Shown piece after piece: positions 32,499-39,808 of a stretch of DNA of 64,000 bases (position 1 is its first letter; each line of letters starts with the position of its first letter). The DNA lies in IMG/VR virus record IMGVR_UViG_3300035663_000005, positions 22,728 through 86,727 of that record; one strand, written 5' to 3'. The DNA is from a virus. The notes below the pieces were generated by a model. That model searched no databases, had not been told where the DNA came from, and was given only the letters and a program-made list of their open reading frames with translations. The translations under genes and the position numbers were made by a program.

Positions 32499-32780
32499 TC
32501 ACGATTTAGAATTATCTTTTTTGGGTTCTTCTGTTGTGGTTTCTTCCTCTTTGCACTTCTGCTTTAGATAATGATTGTAAGCCCACACCACAACCAAGAA
32601 TACTACAGGCAGATACCATAGAATCCATCCCCAATTAGTTGTTAGATGGGTATTGTTTGTAATTTCCCATTGAAGTCTCTTCATAACCACATTGTCTTTG
32701 GTTGTGTCGGGAACAATAACTGGTGCTGTGCTGCAAGCCGTTAGAACGAGTGAAGTGATTAATCCTATTAGGTATTTCAT
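32499..32780 (-). CDS. Lipoprotein with transmembrane segment (candidate lysis or envelope protein)
   Basis: 93 aa from ATG 32780 (AAAGGAG upstream; the longer frame starts within the upstream gene). The signal MKYLIGLITSLVLTACSTAP has a textbook lipobox L-T-A-C, then a second hydrophobic segment WILWYLPVVFLVVVWAYNHY and an acidic tail. A lipidated protein with an added membrane span is unusual for o-spanins. It follows a holin-like gene by 10 bp, which makes a role in lysis or envelope modification plausible. Confidence 0.6.
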   Translation of the reverse strand: MKYLIGLITSLVLTACSTAPVIVPDTTKDNVVMKRLQWEITNNTHLTTNWGWILWYLPVVFLVVVWAYNHYLKQKCKEEETTTEEPKKDNSKS

Positions 32781-32790
32781 GTTTACTCCT

Positions 32791-33219
32791 TTACGACTTG
32801 TTTGCTGCTGCTGCTGAACCAAAGTAGAATCCTACAATGCTCAACAAGATTTGACGATTCTCTGATGTGAACAGGAACCCGTTGATTTCTACAAAGTATT
32901 TCTTGATGTTGTCCATGCCAAACAGGTTTGTTTGCGTGGCATCCACTTCAACAAAGGTTGGCACACCGAAGAACGGCAAAACAAACGGAGCCAAGAAAGT
33001 TGCAAAGAGTGTTGACAAAACGATGACTTGGCGAACTCCTCTGCCAACATCAATCCCAACTCTTTGAACTGCTGCGTTTTGATTTTTTGTGGTTCTTTCG
33101 TTCGCTTGCATCATCTGTTGAAAGAGTTCCTTTTGGTCTTGAGACTTCTGTGCTATGAAGCGGAACAGGAAGCCAACAGCAGAACCTCCAAGCATTGATA
33201 GTAGTTCAATCATAGGCAT
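32791..33219 (-). CDS. Three-segment membrane protein, holin-like candidate
   Basis: 142 aa from ATG 33219 (AAGGGG five bases upstream). Hydrophobic segments: LSMLGGSAVGFLFRFIA near the start, VIVLSTLFATFLAPFVLPFF in the middle and ILLSIVGFYFGSAAAA at the end, with a charged helical stretch between the first and second. The layout and the G-F-Y-F-G-S end recall 3-TM phage holins. No endolysin gene is recognisable nearby, so the lysis role is tentative. Confidence 0.5.
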   Translation of the reverse strand: MPMIELLSMLGGSAVGFLFRFIAQKSQDQKELFQQMMQANERTTKNQNAAVQRVGIDVGRGVRQVIVLSTLFATFLAPFVLPFFGVPTFVEVDATQTNLFGMDNIKKYFVEINGFLFTSENRQILLSIVGFYFGSAAAANKS

Positions 33220-33253
33220 GATAACCCCTTTCTAAAAATACTAAAGTATTTAG

Positions 33254-33285
33254 GAAAAGAAAAGGGGAGGAGTCGCCTCCTCCCC
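33254..33285 (-). terminator. Rho-independent terminator after the outer-membrane barrel gene
   Basis: Reverse strand: GGGGAGGA, loop GGCGAC, TCCTCCCC, then TTTTCTTTTCC; stem at 33264-33285. It lies about 28 bp after the stop of the 33313-34068 gene. Confidence 0.85.
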
Positions 33286-33312
33286 AATCTCTGACAGTAT
33301 TGAATTGTAAAA

Positions 33313-34068
33313 TCAGAACTTGATGCCGATACCGGCGGTGACATTCCAACTGTTCTCGTTGGCAGCGTTTACTTCCTGCCATACGGGAATACCGAAGCCT
33401 GCGTTCAGGTCAACATTGTTGGAGACCTTCCATTCAGCCTTTGGCCCAAGGAAAGCAACATTGCTGCCCTCGGTATACCACTGATTCAAGTCTAAGCCGA
33501 CAGCAAGTGAATCCCACTTATAGGCAACAAACGACTCGGCGTTCAAACCGTAGTTATTGTAGTTACCGAACACGGGGGTATAAGCATATGAGCCAACCCA
33601 CAGAACATCAAAAGTCTGTGTGTAGACAACCGAACCCCAAGTCATGTCATAGTTGAAACCGACATGTGGGTTCACATTATCTGTGCCGTATCCTGCTGAC
33701 CCTGTTGGCATCCATGCACCCGCTTCAACGCTGAAGTTGGTGACTGAACCAAGAAACTTCTCGCCTGTGAACAAAGCGTAATCTACACCAACATCAATAG
33801 CACCATAACCGGTGGAGTCCTGTGAATAAACAGGAACGGTGATGTGCCAACCGAGCAGGTCATACAACTTGCCCTTAATGGTTGAGTCCAACTCCGTAAC
33901 GGTGTCAACATTCTTCTTGCCCCAGAAGGTCAAGGTTTCGTCAACCGATACGCTGTTGAACATGGCAGGTGATGCCTTCGTAGCCGGAGCCGAAGCAGTC
34001 TGAGCGAAAGTGCTGTGTGCCAAAACTACTGCGGCTACAGCGGCGAAGTATCTAAAGAATCGTGTCAT
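33313..34068 (-). CDS. Phage-encoded outer-membrane beta-barrel (porin-like) protein
   Basis: 251 aa. The signal peptide MTRFFRYFAAVAAVVLAHST ends in FA with cleavage likely after residue 22 (TFA/Q). The mature part alternates polar and aromatic residues (VGVDYALFTG, SVEAGAWMPTG, HVGFNYDMTWGSVVYTQTFD) with Asn/Gly turns and ends VTAGIGIKF; a C-terminal Phe is the BAM recognition signal of outer-membrane proteins. It is a single-gene unit: stem-loop leader upstream, Rho-independent terminator downstream. It may alter host envelope permeability or exclude superinfecting phage; it may instead be a host-derived porin fragment. No close relative is recalled from T4. Confidence 0.8.
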   Translation of the reverse strand: MTRFFRYFAAVAAVVLAHSTFAQTASAPATKASPAMFNSVSVDETLTFWGKKNVDTVTELDSTIKGKLYDLLGWHITVPVYSQDSTGYGAIDVGVDYALFTGEKFLGSVTNFSVEAGAWMPTGSAGYGTDNVNPHVGFNYDMTWGSVVYTQTFDVLWVGSYAYTPVFGNYNNYGLNAESFVAYKWDSLAVGLDLNQWYTEGSNVAFLGPKAEWKVSNNVDLNAGFGIPVWQEVNAANENSWNVTAGIGIKF

Positions 34069-34090
34069 TTCATTTCTCCTTATAAGTTAG

Positions 34091-34111
34091 AACCCCTCAA
34101 CTCCGAGGGGT
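34091..34111. repeat. Stem-loop in the leader of the barrel gene
   Basis: ACCCCTC and GAGGGGT form a 7-bp GC-rich stem with a six-base loop, about 25 bp before the 33313-34068 gene start. On the reverse strand it is followed by TCTAACTTATAAGGAG with no T-run, so it is more likely a 5'-leader stabiliser than a terminator. Confidence 0.6.
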
Positions 34112-34159
34112 CTAGTATATTGGCCTGAAATGTCTGACAGATTAGATTTATAAAATAGT

Positions 34160-34309
34160 TTAAATTTTAACTTTTATCGCTCTCAAAGTCACATCGTGAC
34201 CTGGTGGATAAAGTTTCGGCAATCCTTGACGAGAAACGCCCTTTGGACGCTTGCGGGTTTTGTAGCCACCTTTTCGGAAAGCCTTTGTGCCATCTCTATT
34301 CTTTGCCAT
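34160..34309 (-). CDS. Small basic protein
   Basis: 49 aa. MAKNRDGTKAFRKGGYKTRK, RPKGVSRQGLPKLYPPG, then VTLRAIKVKI. Strongly basic with Gly/Pro, ribosomal-protein-like in composition. It starts inside the end of the preceding small gene (14-bp overlap). Function unknown; probably binds nucleic acid or a virion component. Confidence 0.5.
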   Translation of the reverse strand: MAKNRDGTKAFRKGGYKTRKRPKGVSRQGLPKLYPPGHDVTLRAIKVKI

Positions 34310-34472
34310 CTGATTTGCTCTTTGATTTAGTTTCTTTTTTAATTTCTTCTTGTTCGTTGTGTAAATTTTCCGCTGCTTGTTCTTCTGGTGTTGCAGAAGG
34401 AAATTTTATAGGTTCGATAGAACCCATTTTCAATTTTTCTCTGAAGTTTGGCCCAAGAAAAAAATTTTTCAT
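34296..34472 (-). CDS. Small acidic/Lys-rich protein
   Basis: 58 aa. The ATG overlaps the upstream stop as TGATG, so it is translationally coupled to the 34472-35365 gene. MKNFFLGPNFREKLKMGSIE, then a Glu/Lys-rich helix ATPEEQAAENLHNEQEEIKK and SKSKSDGKE. Function unknown. Confidence 0.5.
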   Translation of the reverse strand: MKNFFLGPNFREKLKMGSIEPIKFPSATPEEQAAENLHNEQEEIKKETKSKSKSDGKE

Positions 34473-35365
34473 CAAGCGGTTCCTTTCATCACAAGATTAT
34501 GTGCTTGTGTGAATCCTTTAACTATCTCGTGCCAATCACGAAGATTGATGAATGCTCTATTTACCGTGTTTTCATCTCCAGGATCTCCGCCAGAGCAAAC
34601 ATTTGCTTTCTTGCAAAGTGCATCAGGAATGAAACTTAAATCTCCGTATATTGACCATCTTTGTCTAAAACCACCGAATGTTTTTTTAATTCCACCTTCA
34701 GAATACATTACTACTATAGTTCCAATTCCAGGAATAATTTTTTCGATTGCAGGAATACCAGGACCAGTTGGATCTTCTATAGTTGTTGCTTTCCATCCTT
34801 GTGGAGGACGATTATAAAAATCTGGAATTTTTGGTGGGGTTTTTTTGCCGCCAAAACCAAAAATCTTCTCTGTTAGAGAACGCTTTACTTCTTCGTGCAA
34901 CTTCTTTTGATAGTAGTAAGCACTTCCGCTTAGTTGTGCAGATTCAATTTTACCTAAAGCGTAACGCCTTGATAGTGCAGGAATAATTTCTGCCGCAAGT
35001 TTGGTGATTAGATCTTTCTCTTTTTGTGTGCATTCCGTCTTTAGAATGCTTAGAACCTTGTCTGGATTATTAGAGTTCTGATTGATTTTTGCTGCCAATC
35101 GGGGGAGAACGATTGAAGAGAAAGAAGTTAAAAGTAGTTGTTCGTTTGGAGTAGCCGACTTCTTGAACCATCCGAAAAATTCTGAAACAGGAATTACAAT
35201 TTGAGGATTGCGATCCGAAAGTGTTTGCAACATTTCGTCAATAGTTACTTCACGATCTTCTTTCGACAAAACTGAAACAGGGGTTGGGGCGACGGGTGTA
35301 GTTTCAGCCTTATTTGGTTGAAACTTGGCGACTTCTTCCTGCAATTTCTTTTGATAATGATACAT
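34472..35365 (-). CDS. Unknown, possibly virion-associated protein with repeated YQKKL-EEV segment
   Basis: 297 aa. The N-terminus MYHYQKKLQEEVAKF recurs internally as YYYQKKLHEEVKRSL near residue 150. The second half has Pro/Gly-rich KTPPKIPDFYNRPPQGWK, DPTGPGIPAIEKIIPGIG and a C-terminal part with two Cys (LCKKANVCSGGDPG). A TATAAATA late box 31 bp upstream suggests late, structural expression. No family recognised. Confidence 0.6.
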   Translation of the reverse strand: MYHYQKKLQEEVAKFQPNKAETTPVAPTPVSVLSKEDREVTIDEMLQTLSDRNPQIVIPVSEFFGWFKKSATPNEQLLLTSFSSIVLPRLAAKINQNSNNPDKVLSILKTECTQKEKDLITKLAAEIIPALSRRYALGKIESAQLSGSAYYYQKKLHEEVKRSLTEKIFGFGGKKTPPKIPDFYNRPPQGWKATTIEDPTGPGIPAIEKIIPGIGTIVVMYSEGGIKKTFGGFRQRWSIYGDLSFIPDALCKKANVCSGGDPGDENTVNRAFINLRDWHEIVKGFTQAHNLVMKGTA

Positions 35366-35395
35366 TTTTTCTCCCTGAAAAAAGTTTTTCTAAAG

Positions 35396-35403
35396 TATTT
35401 ATA
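35396..35403 (-). promoter_or_regulatory. T4-late-like TATAAATA box
   Basis: Exact TATAAATA on the reverse strand, 31 bp before the 34472-35365 gene. Opposite it on the plus strand, AATAAATAAATAAG at about 35445-35458 could serve the divergent gene at 35481. Confidence 0.6.
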
Positions 35404-35460
35404 TTTAATTGCCCTGCGGGGGGGTATAAAGTTTTCAAAACAACTTAATAAATAAATAAG

Positions 35461-35582
35461 ATCAATAAAAAGGACTCAAAATGCACTCAAACAGAATTGA
35501 ACACTTTCTGTACGCAAACACAATTCCAACCGAACTTAACTATCAAACCGATATTTTAAGATCTTTAGTGTATACTGATGGA
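35461..35582 (+). repeat. 122-bp perfect direct repeat, copy 1
   Basis: Identical base for base to 37156-37277. It covers the ribosome-binding region and the first 34 codons of the 35481 gene. The base before and after each copy differs, so the limits are exact. Confidence 0.95.
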
Positions 35583-37163
35583 GCAGAGTATCCTTATTCT
35601 TTGAATCCTGTTGATATGCCAGTGTATGTGGGTCGATTACGAGATTCTGTTACAAAAATTTTAAATAATGCAAATGGTGTAAGTCAAGAGTGTGTTGGTG
35701 CATTTACACAAGCCGTTTGTGATTACGAAAAAAAATTGGCTGATATTAATGATAAAATAAGACAAGAAACAGATAATTTTCTAAAAAACCTAATAAACAA
35801 CTACATGGATTGGTTAGAATCTTTAGGATCTTATTTACCGATATCTGAGATTTATGATAAGTTTTTAACTGCTTTAGGTCAAGAAGCAGAATCACTAGGA
35901 CTTGCTGCTTCAGGTTTTTTTGGAACTTCTGAGGTTATTGACGCATATAATACTATACAATCTCAAATGCAATCATTGCCTGAGAATATACAAAATGCTT
36001 GGAGAGGGTATAGGCATAATATTGCTCAGTCAACCAGGGTAACTGGTGAAATAAATCAATTAAATACATTAATAGAATCACTTAGAAGAACCCCTCCTTC
36101 ACTTATCCCCTCAAATGCTAGTAGAGAAAGATTACTTAATCAATATTTAAGTCAACTTAACGATAAAAAAAGAGAACTAATAGCAATTCAAAATCTTATA
36201 TCATCGTATTCGAGTGCTTTATTAGACTTTGTTAGAAATAATCCACAAGCAGCAAGTATTCAGGGATTTAGACGGGCTATAGAACAAATAATTATAGTAA
36301 AGATAAAGCCTACGCCTCCTCCGGGTGCTAGACCAGGATTTGTTAATGTTGAAAACATTAGAGATGCATTTAAATGGATTGCTGGAACTTTAAAAAGATT
36401 AAAAAATGTGCTTAAAGCAGCATTAGTAGCACTGGGAGCAGCAGCACTTGGTGCTTTAATAGGAGTGTCTGTACTGTTAACTGCAGCATTAGAAAGACTT
36501 TTGTTTGAAATATCATCGGCTTGCAATACTTGGGAAAATAAAGTTCGGGAATTAGAAAATGTTCATAGATTTAGAGCATCAAGCGAATTTTATGAAAAAA
36601 TAAATGAAATTTTAACTGATGGTTGTTGCGATAAGTCCTGTCCTCCAATTTGTAGTGGTGGTTCAGGAAGTGGTTCAGGAAGTAATACAGGTTCTGGAGG
36701 AGGTTCTGGTAGCGGTGTAGGATCATCTTGCACTGAAGGAGTCGGATTAACTCTTCTGATGGGCAGCAAATATATTCCTACCTATTATGATTCCATCAAT
36801 ATAAATTACAAGAATATGTCTCAGGTGGCAGAACCTGGAAAGTGTGGATATTTGGATGATTGCCCTCCAAGAGATGTTTTTAATTGCACTATATGTGGAA
36901 GTTTAACAGTTGATTCTAACAATATTCCTGTTTCATATCCTGATAATAACTGGAAAACATGTAGAGATACAATAAGGACTATTCCTTCAAACACTGTAAA
37001 CGAACCACCACTTATGCCAAGACACACTTGTGCTTGCGGATGGCCAGATGAACAAAATCTGACTAGTCCTTGTGATATTGCTGGTCAACTTTATGATGCT
37101 GCAACCGATTTAGTTAAAGATATACTGAGCACTATTGGCGGCGGAATTACAACAAATCAATAA
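35481..37163 (+). CDS. Large probable virion protein with coiled coil, hydrophobic segment, Gly/Ser linker and Cys-rich C-module
   Basis: 560 aa. Order: N-terminal MHSNRIEHFLYANTIPTEL shared with a remnant downstream; helical region; Ala-rich hydrophobic segment about 311-337 (AALVALGAAALGALIGVSVL); Gly/Ser linker about 392-415; then a Cys-rich module from GVGLTLLMGSKYIPTYYD to HTCACGWPDEQ. That module recurs in the gene cut by the window end (63536-64000). Plus-strand, AT-rich, bracketed by a 122-bp direct repeat whose second copy overlaps its stop codon. Poss. tail-fibre, capsid-decoration or injected protein; the function is not recognised. Confidence 0.7.
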   Translation: MHSNRIEHFLYANTIPTELNYQTDILRSLVYTDGAEYPYSLNPVDMPVYVGRLRDSVTKILNNANGVSQECVGAFTQAVCDYEKKLADINDKIRQETDNFLKNLINNYMDWLESLGSYLPISEIYDKFLTALGQEAESLGLAASGFFGTSEVIDAYNTIQSQMQSLPENIQNAWRGYRHNIAQSTRVTGEINQLNTLIESLRRTPPSLIPSNASRERLLNQYLSQLNDKKRELIAIQNLISSYSSALLDFVRNNPQAASIQGFRRAIEQIIIVKIKPTPPPGARPGFVNVENIRDAFKWIAGTLKRLKNVLKAALVALGAAALGALIGVSVLLTAALERLLFEISSACNTWENKVRELENVHRFRASSEFYEKINEILTDGCCDKSCPPICSGGSGSGSGSNTGSGGGSGSGVGSSCTEGVGLTLLMGSKYIPTYYDSININYKNMSQVAEPGKCGYLDDCPPRDVFNCTICGSLTVDSNNIPVSYPDNNWKTCRDTIRTIPSNTVNEPPLMPRHTCACGWPDEQNLTSPCDIAGQLYDAATDLVKDILSTIGGGITTNQ

Positions 37164-37277
37164 AAAGGACTCAAAATGCACTCAAACAGAATTGAACACT
37201 TTCTGTACGCAAACACAATTCCAACCGAACTTAACTATCAAACCGATATTTTAAGATCTTTAGTGTATACTGATGGA
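37156..37277 (+). repeat. 122-bp perfect direct repeat, copy 2
   Basis: Second copy of 35461-35582, beginning at the stop codon of the 35481 gene. Homologous recombination between the copies would delete the whole 1.7-kb gene. Confidence 0.95.
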
Positions 37278-37283
37278 ATATGA
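37176..37283 (+). pseudogene. Truncated 5' end of a second copy of the 35481 gene
   Basis: Within repeat copy 2 the ATG and first 34 codons are intact (MHSNRIEHFLYANTIPTELN, YQTDILRSLVYTDG), then one Ile and TGA, giving 35 aa. It keeps its AAAGGA ribosome-binding site. Either a remnant of a paralogue sharing the same N-terminus or the footprint of a duplication. Confidence 0.7.
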
Positions 37284-37313
37284 TATTGCCTGAATATTTA
37301 CAACAAATAACAG

Positions 37314-37883
37314 ATGAAATCGTTTCGCACATTTTTAAACGAGCAAAGCGACCCAAAATGTTTGGAGCAATCCAAATTTGTTTGGCGTGGTGCTGTTAAA
37401 GAGAGTGCTATCTGTAATTTTAAAAATGGGATTGTGTGGCAGGGAGCCATTCAATCTGTTCCGCTTTTCAATATTAAAGGTGGAATAATGTGGGAAGGAG
37501 CCTTGCAAGCCAAGGCTATCGGTAACTTTAAAGGCGGCATCCTTTGGGCAGGCATGATTCAACAAACTCCGCTATGCAACATGCGCGAAGGAGTTGTATG
37601 GCAAGGAGCGGTTCAAGCAAAGGCTGTTGCCAACTACGGCATACAGATTGGTCAAGCAAACGAGTGCGGTTCTGAAAGTCTGTTCTTGTGGAAAGATATG
37701 GTTAGAAGTGTTGCGTTCTTTAATTCTAACACTAAACTTAGCAACCACATGAAAATGGCTTTAGTGTATTGGTTCTTGATGCGAACAACCAAGTCTACAA
37801 ATAAAAAAGCAGCCTCGGCGGTTAAGCCAAAGGCTGCTGTTTCAAAGCCAAAGTCTAAATCGACTCAAGCATCCAAAGCGTAA
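37314..37883 (+). CDS. Packaged-protein candidate with five 18-residue Trp repeats and a histone-like tail
   Basis: 189 aa. The N-terminus MKSFRTFLNEQSDPK is a capsid-targeting-like start with a possible cut after FLNE. Residues 22-108 contain five tandem 18-residue repeats of the form hhWxGAhQxxxhxNhKxG with Trp at exactly 24, 42, 60, 78 and 96. The C-terminal 30 residues are Lys/Ala/Ser/Pro-rich (KKAASAVKPKAAVSKPKSKS), like histone H1 tails, and would bind DNA. It overlaps the convergent gene at 37865 by 19 bp. Likely carried in the head with DNA; function of the repeats unknown. Confidence 0.65.
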   Translation: MKSFRTFLNEQSDPKCLEQSKFVWRGAVKESAICNFKNGIVWQGAIQSVPLFNIKGGIMWEGALQAKAIGNFKGGILWAGMIQQTPLCNMREGVVWQGAVQAKAVANYGIQIGQANECGSESLFLWKDMVRSVAFFNSNTKLSNHMKMALVYWFLMRTTKSTNKKAASAVKPKAAVSKPKSKSTQASKA

Positions 37884-38692
37884 TAATTCGTCGTTTTGCT
37901 TGGCGAGTTGTTGATGAAGTTTTCAATACCTTGCATGATTTCATAAAACTTCTGCTTGTCTGAAACCATCTCCTGCTCCGTCAGGTCTTCGGTAAGAATG
38001 CGAGGAGTGGTGAAATCTGGAAGTGCGGTATCTACACCTATATTCCAATTCCTGCTTCCCCATTGCAAACGAGGAGGCTGACTCTTCATGTCTTCAGGAT
38101 GAGAAACTCGCTTAACCCTGTTCCATTGGTTTTCATCCCAACTGTTGTGAGAAGTCAACTCTCCGAATGTGCGAGTAGAAACATCGGGTGAGTGCGCCCA
38201 CACGCGAGCGTAAACCTGCTCCCAAATTACACGAGCCAAGTCGGGAGTAATCAGAAGAAACTGACAACCGTTCACCGAGATGCCCTTGCCTCTGCTGTAA
38301 TCTTCTTCAAACATCTTGAACAAGCGGTTGTTCATGTTCGCTTCATGGGTAGCCATGTTCCACGAGTCGCTTGGGTCTGCATCAATCTTGTGAAGCACAC
38401 TTAAAGGAGCCAACGGCTTATGGTCGGAAAGCATGGGTGTGCCGAACACACCCTCTAATTCCCGAATTTCCATCGGATACCAACAGTTTGTCCCGTTGCT
38501 GCCAAGCCCACGCGGAGCAGCACCAAGCCACTCACGAGCAAACAGGGCAACGCAATGTGGGCGGTTGGACTTCAATCTCCAAAAGTGAAGTTCCACAATG
38601 TTGTGCTGCTGCAAACCGTTGAACAGAATGGTGTGCTTGTTCACTACAGGAACGCCGTGAATCTTGGATAGTGTCATGGTGTCGTCACGCAT
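37865..38692 (-). CDS. Unknown protein
   Basis: 275 aa from ATG 38692 (AAGGA seven bases upstream; an ATG two codons earlier is too close to the ribosome-binding site). MRDDTMTLSKIHGVPVVNKH, HNIVELHFWRLKSNRPHCVA, MATHEANMNNRLFKMFEED and RLQWGSRNWNIGVDTALPDF. Soluble, Trp- and His-rich. First gene downstream end of the 38-42 kb run. No family recognised. Confidence 0.6.
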   Translation of the reverse strand: MRDDTMTLSKIHGVPVVNKHTILFNGLQQHNIVELHFWRLKSNRPHCVALFAREWLGAAPRGLGSNGTNCWYPMEIRELEGVFGTPMLSDHKPLAPLSVLHKIDADPSDSWNMATHEANMNNRLFKMFEEDYSRGKGISVNGCQFLLITPDLARVIWEQVYARVWAHSPDVSTRTFGELTSHNSWDENQWNRVKRVSHPEDMKSQPPRLQWGSRNWNIGVDTALPDFTTPRILTEDLTEQEMVSDKQKFYEIMQGIENFINNSPSKTTNYYALDA

Positions 38693-38921
38693 TTTCATTT
38701 CCTTTTAACGCTGGATATCGGTCTTGGATTCGTCCCATTGTTTCCGATAAATCTTTTCCTTCCCGGAACGCTTGCATCATGTCCATCAGAAAAATGGTGT
38801 TGTGTTCGTTGCCTGCAATCAACACTTCATCAAACAAGAGATAGAACATCTCTCTAGTTTGTTCTGCGGTGACTGCGTATTCCTTGCCTTCATGCCGGTA
38901 AATCCAAAGTGGAGAGGTCAT
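38685..38921 (-). CDS. Small unknown protein
   Basis: 78 aa. MTSPLWIYRHEGKEYAVTAE, QTREMFYLLFDEVLIAGNEH, FLMDMMQAFREGKDLSETMG. Starts with a beta pair and continues helical. Overlaps the next gene by 8 bp. Function unknown. Confidence 0.55.
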   Translation of the reverse strand: MTSPLWIYRHEGKEYAVTAEQTREMFYLLFDEVLIAGNEHNTIFLMDMMQAFREGKDLSETMGRIQDRYPALKGNENA

Positions 38922-38923
38922 AA

Positions 38924-39301
38924 TTAAATTCCTAGTTCCTTTCGGATGAGTTCCTTGTTTTCATTCGTTGGATTGTAGAAGCAGTGCTGAAGGTGCGGAG
39001 GAAGAATTCTACAAATCCAACCAGTAGGGTCAGTCTGGTCGTAGTGCCGAAGCATCTGTTCCCAATCTGCACGAGCCATTGGTAAATCTTCAAACTGCTT
39101 TGTGCCGTAAGAGGTGCGACTGCCTGCCTCAAAGTCTCGCACCCATACCGAATCGCCGGGACGCAATACCTTGTATGTTGAGTCATGCAGGTCAAGCGGA
39201 ATAAGGTATTCACGCATCCACATTTGACCAGTTAAACGATTGAAGCACAGCAGACAGTAAACCGAGAACGGGGCCTTCACATCGGTGGCATTACTCGACA
39301 T
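38924..39301 (-). CDS. Unknown protein with AR-x-x-W-type motif
   Basis: 125 aa from ATG 39301 (GGGAG nine bases upstream), overlapping the upstream gene by 11 bp. FSVYCLLCFNRLTGQMWMRE, RPGDSVWVRDFEAGSR, MARADWEQMLRHYDQTDPTG. The ARADWEQML stretch belongs to a recurring A-R-x-x-W-x-x-L pattern in this region. Function unknown. Confidence 0.55.
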   Translation of the reverse strand: MSSNATDVKAPFSVYCLLCFNRLTGQMWMREYLIPLDLHDSTYKVLRPGDSVWVRDFEAGSRTSYGTKQFEDLPMARADWEQMLRHYDQTDPTGWICRILPPHLQHCFYNPTNENKELIRKELGI

Positions 39302-39542
39302 CGAGAATTGCTCCCATGTTAACGAGCCTATCCCATTGCTTGCGAGCATTTTCAACCGTCAATTCAATGGTGTTGATGCACTTGTCTTTAAAAAAGTGAC
39401 AGCACATTACATTTCGTGGGTCGGTTTTAACAAGAGTGAAACTCCAAGTTTCTTTCTCATATAGGTGATGAGTCATCACCAAACGATGAGTGATAAACTT
39501 TTCCTTGTTGGTCTGATTGGTTTCCCATTTAGCCCAATTCAT
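39291..39542 (-). CDS. Small unknown protein ending in AR-x-x-W motif
   Basis: 83 aa. MNWAKWETNQTNKEKFITHR, ETWSFTLVKTDPRNVMCCHF and C-terminal TVENARKQWDRLVNMGAIL. The last block (ENAR..W..LV..GA) is shared with 39809-40105 and, more weakly, with 58748-59149 and 45294-46181. Overlaps the upstream gene by 4 bp (ATGA). Confidence 0.55.
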   Translation of the reverse strand: MNWAKWETNQTNKEKFITHRLVMTHHLYEKETWSFTLVKTDPRNVMCCHFFKDKCINTIELTVENARKQWDRLVNMGAILDVE

Positions 39543-39796
39543 GCTCCACCTTCTTCCGCAAAGATTTGACCTCGTTCGTGAAGTTCAGAAAGACGCAGAA
39601 TGGGATGAGCAAGCGCGTCACGAAAACGATTGAGTGATTCGTGCAATCCTTCAATGGTATCTCCCAACACACTTGCAAAGTGCGGAGAGACCGCAGTAAG
39701 GATTCCGTTTTCATACCCTGCTTCGTGAATTGCGAAGTATTCGTTCTCGGGGTCGGTGTCGTGGTGAACCACGCGATGATTCCATGTGAATTCCAT
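39539..39796 (-). CDS. Small unknown protein
   Basis: 85 aa from ATG 39796 (AAGGA nine bases upstream). MEFTWNHRVVHHDTDPENEY, FAIHEAGYENGILTAVSPHF, SLNRFRDALAHPILRLSELH. Looks like the antitoxin-like small beta-alpha fold seen in HicB-type proteins (YFAIHE..YENG..TA), but without enough match to call it. Function unknown. Confidence 0.5.
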   Translation of the reverse strand: MEFTWNHRVVHHDTDPENEYFAIHEAGYENGILTAVSPHFASVLGDTIEGLHESLNRFRDALAHPILRLSELHERGQIFAEEGGA

Positions 39797-39808
39797 TTTC
39801 AATTTTCC

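Noticed and set aside
35461-37277. Transposon or insertion sequence bounded by the direct repeats
   Set aside because: Repeats are direct, include coding sequence, and no transposase or terminal inverted repeats are present between or beside them.
39539-39796. HicB-type antitoxin
   Set aside because: Only a loose match to the FAIHE..YENG..TA pattern, no DNA-binding domain and no toxin partner next to it.
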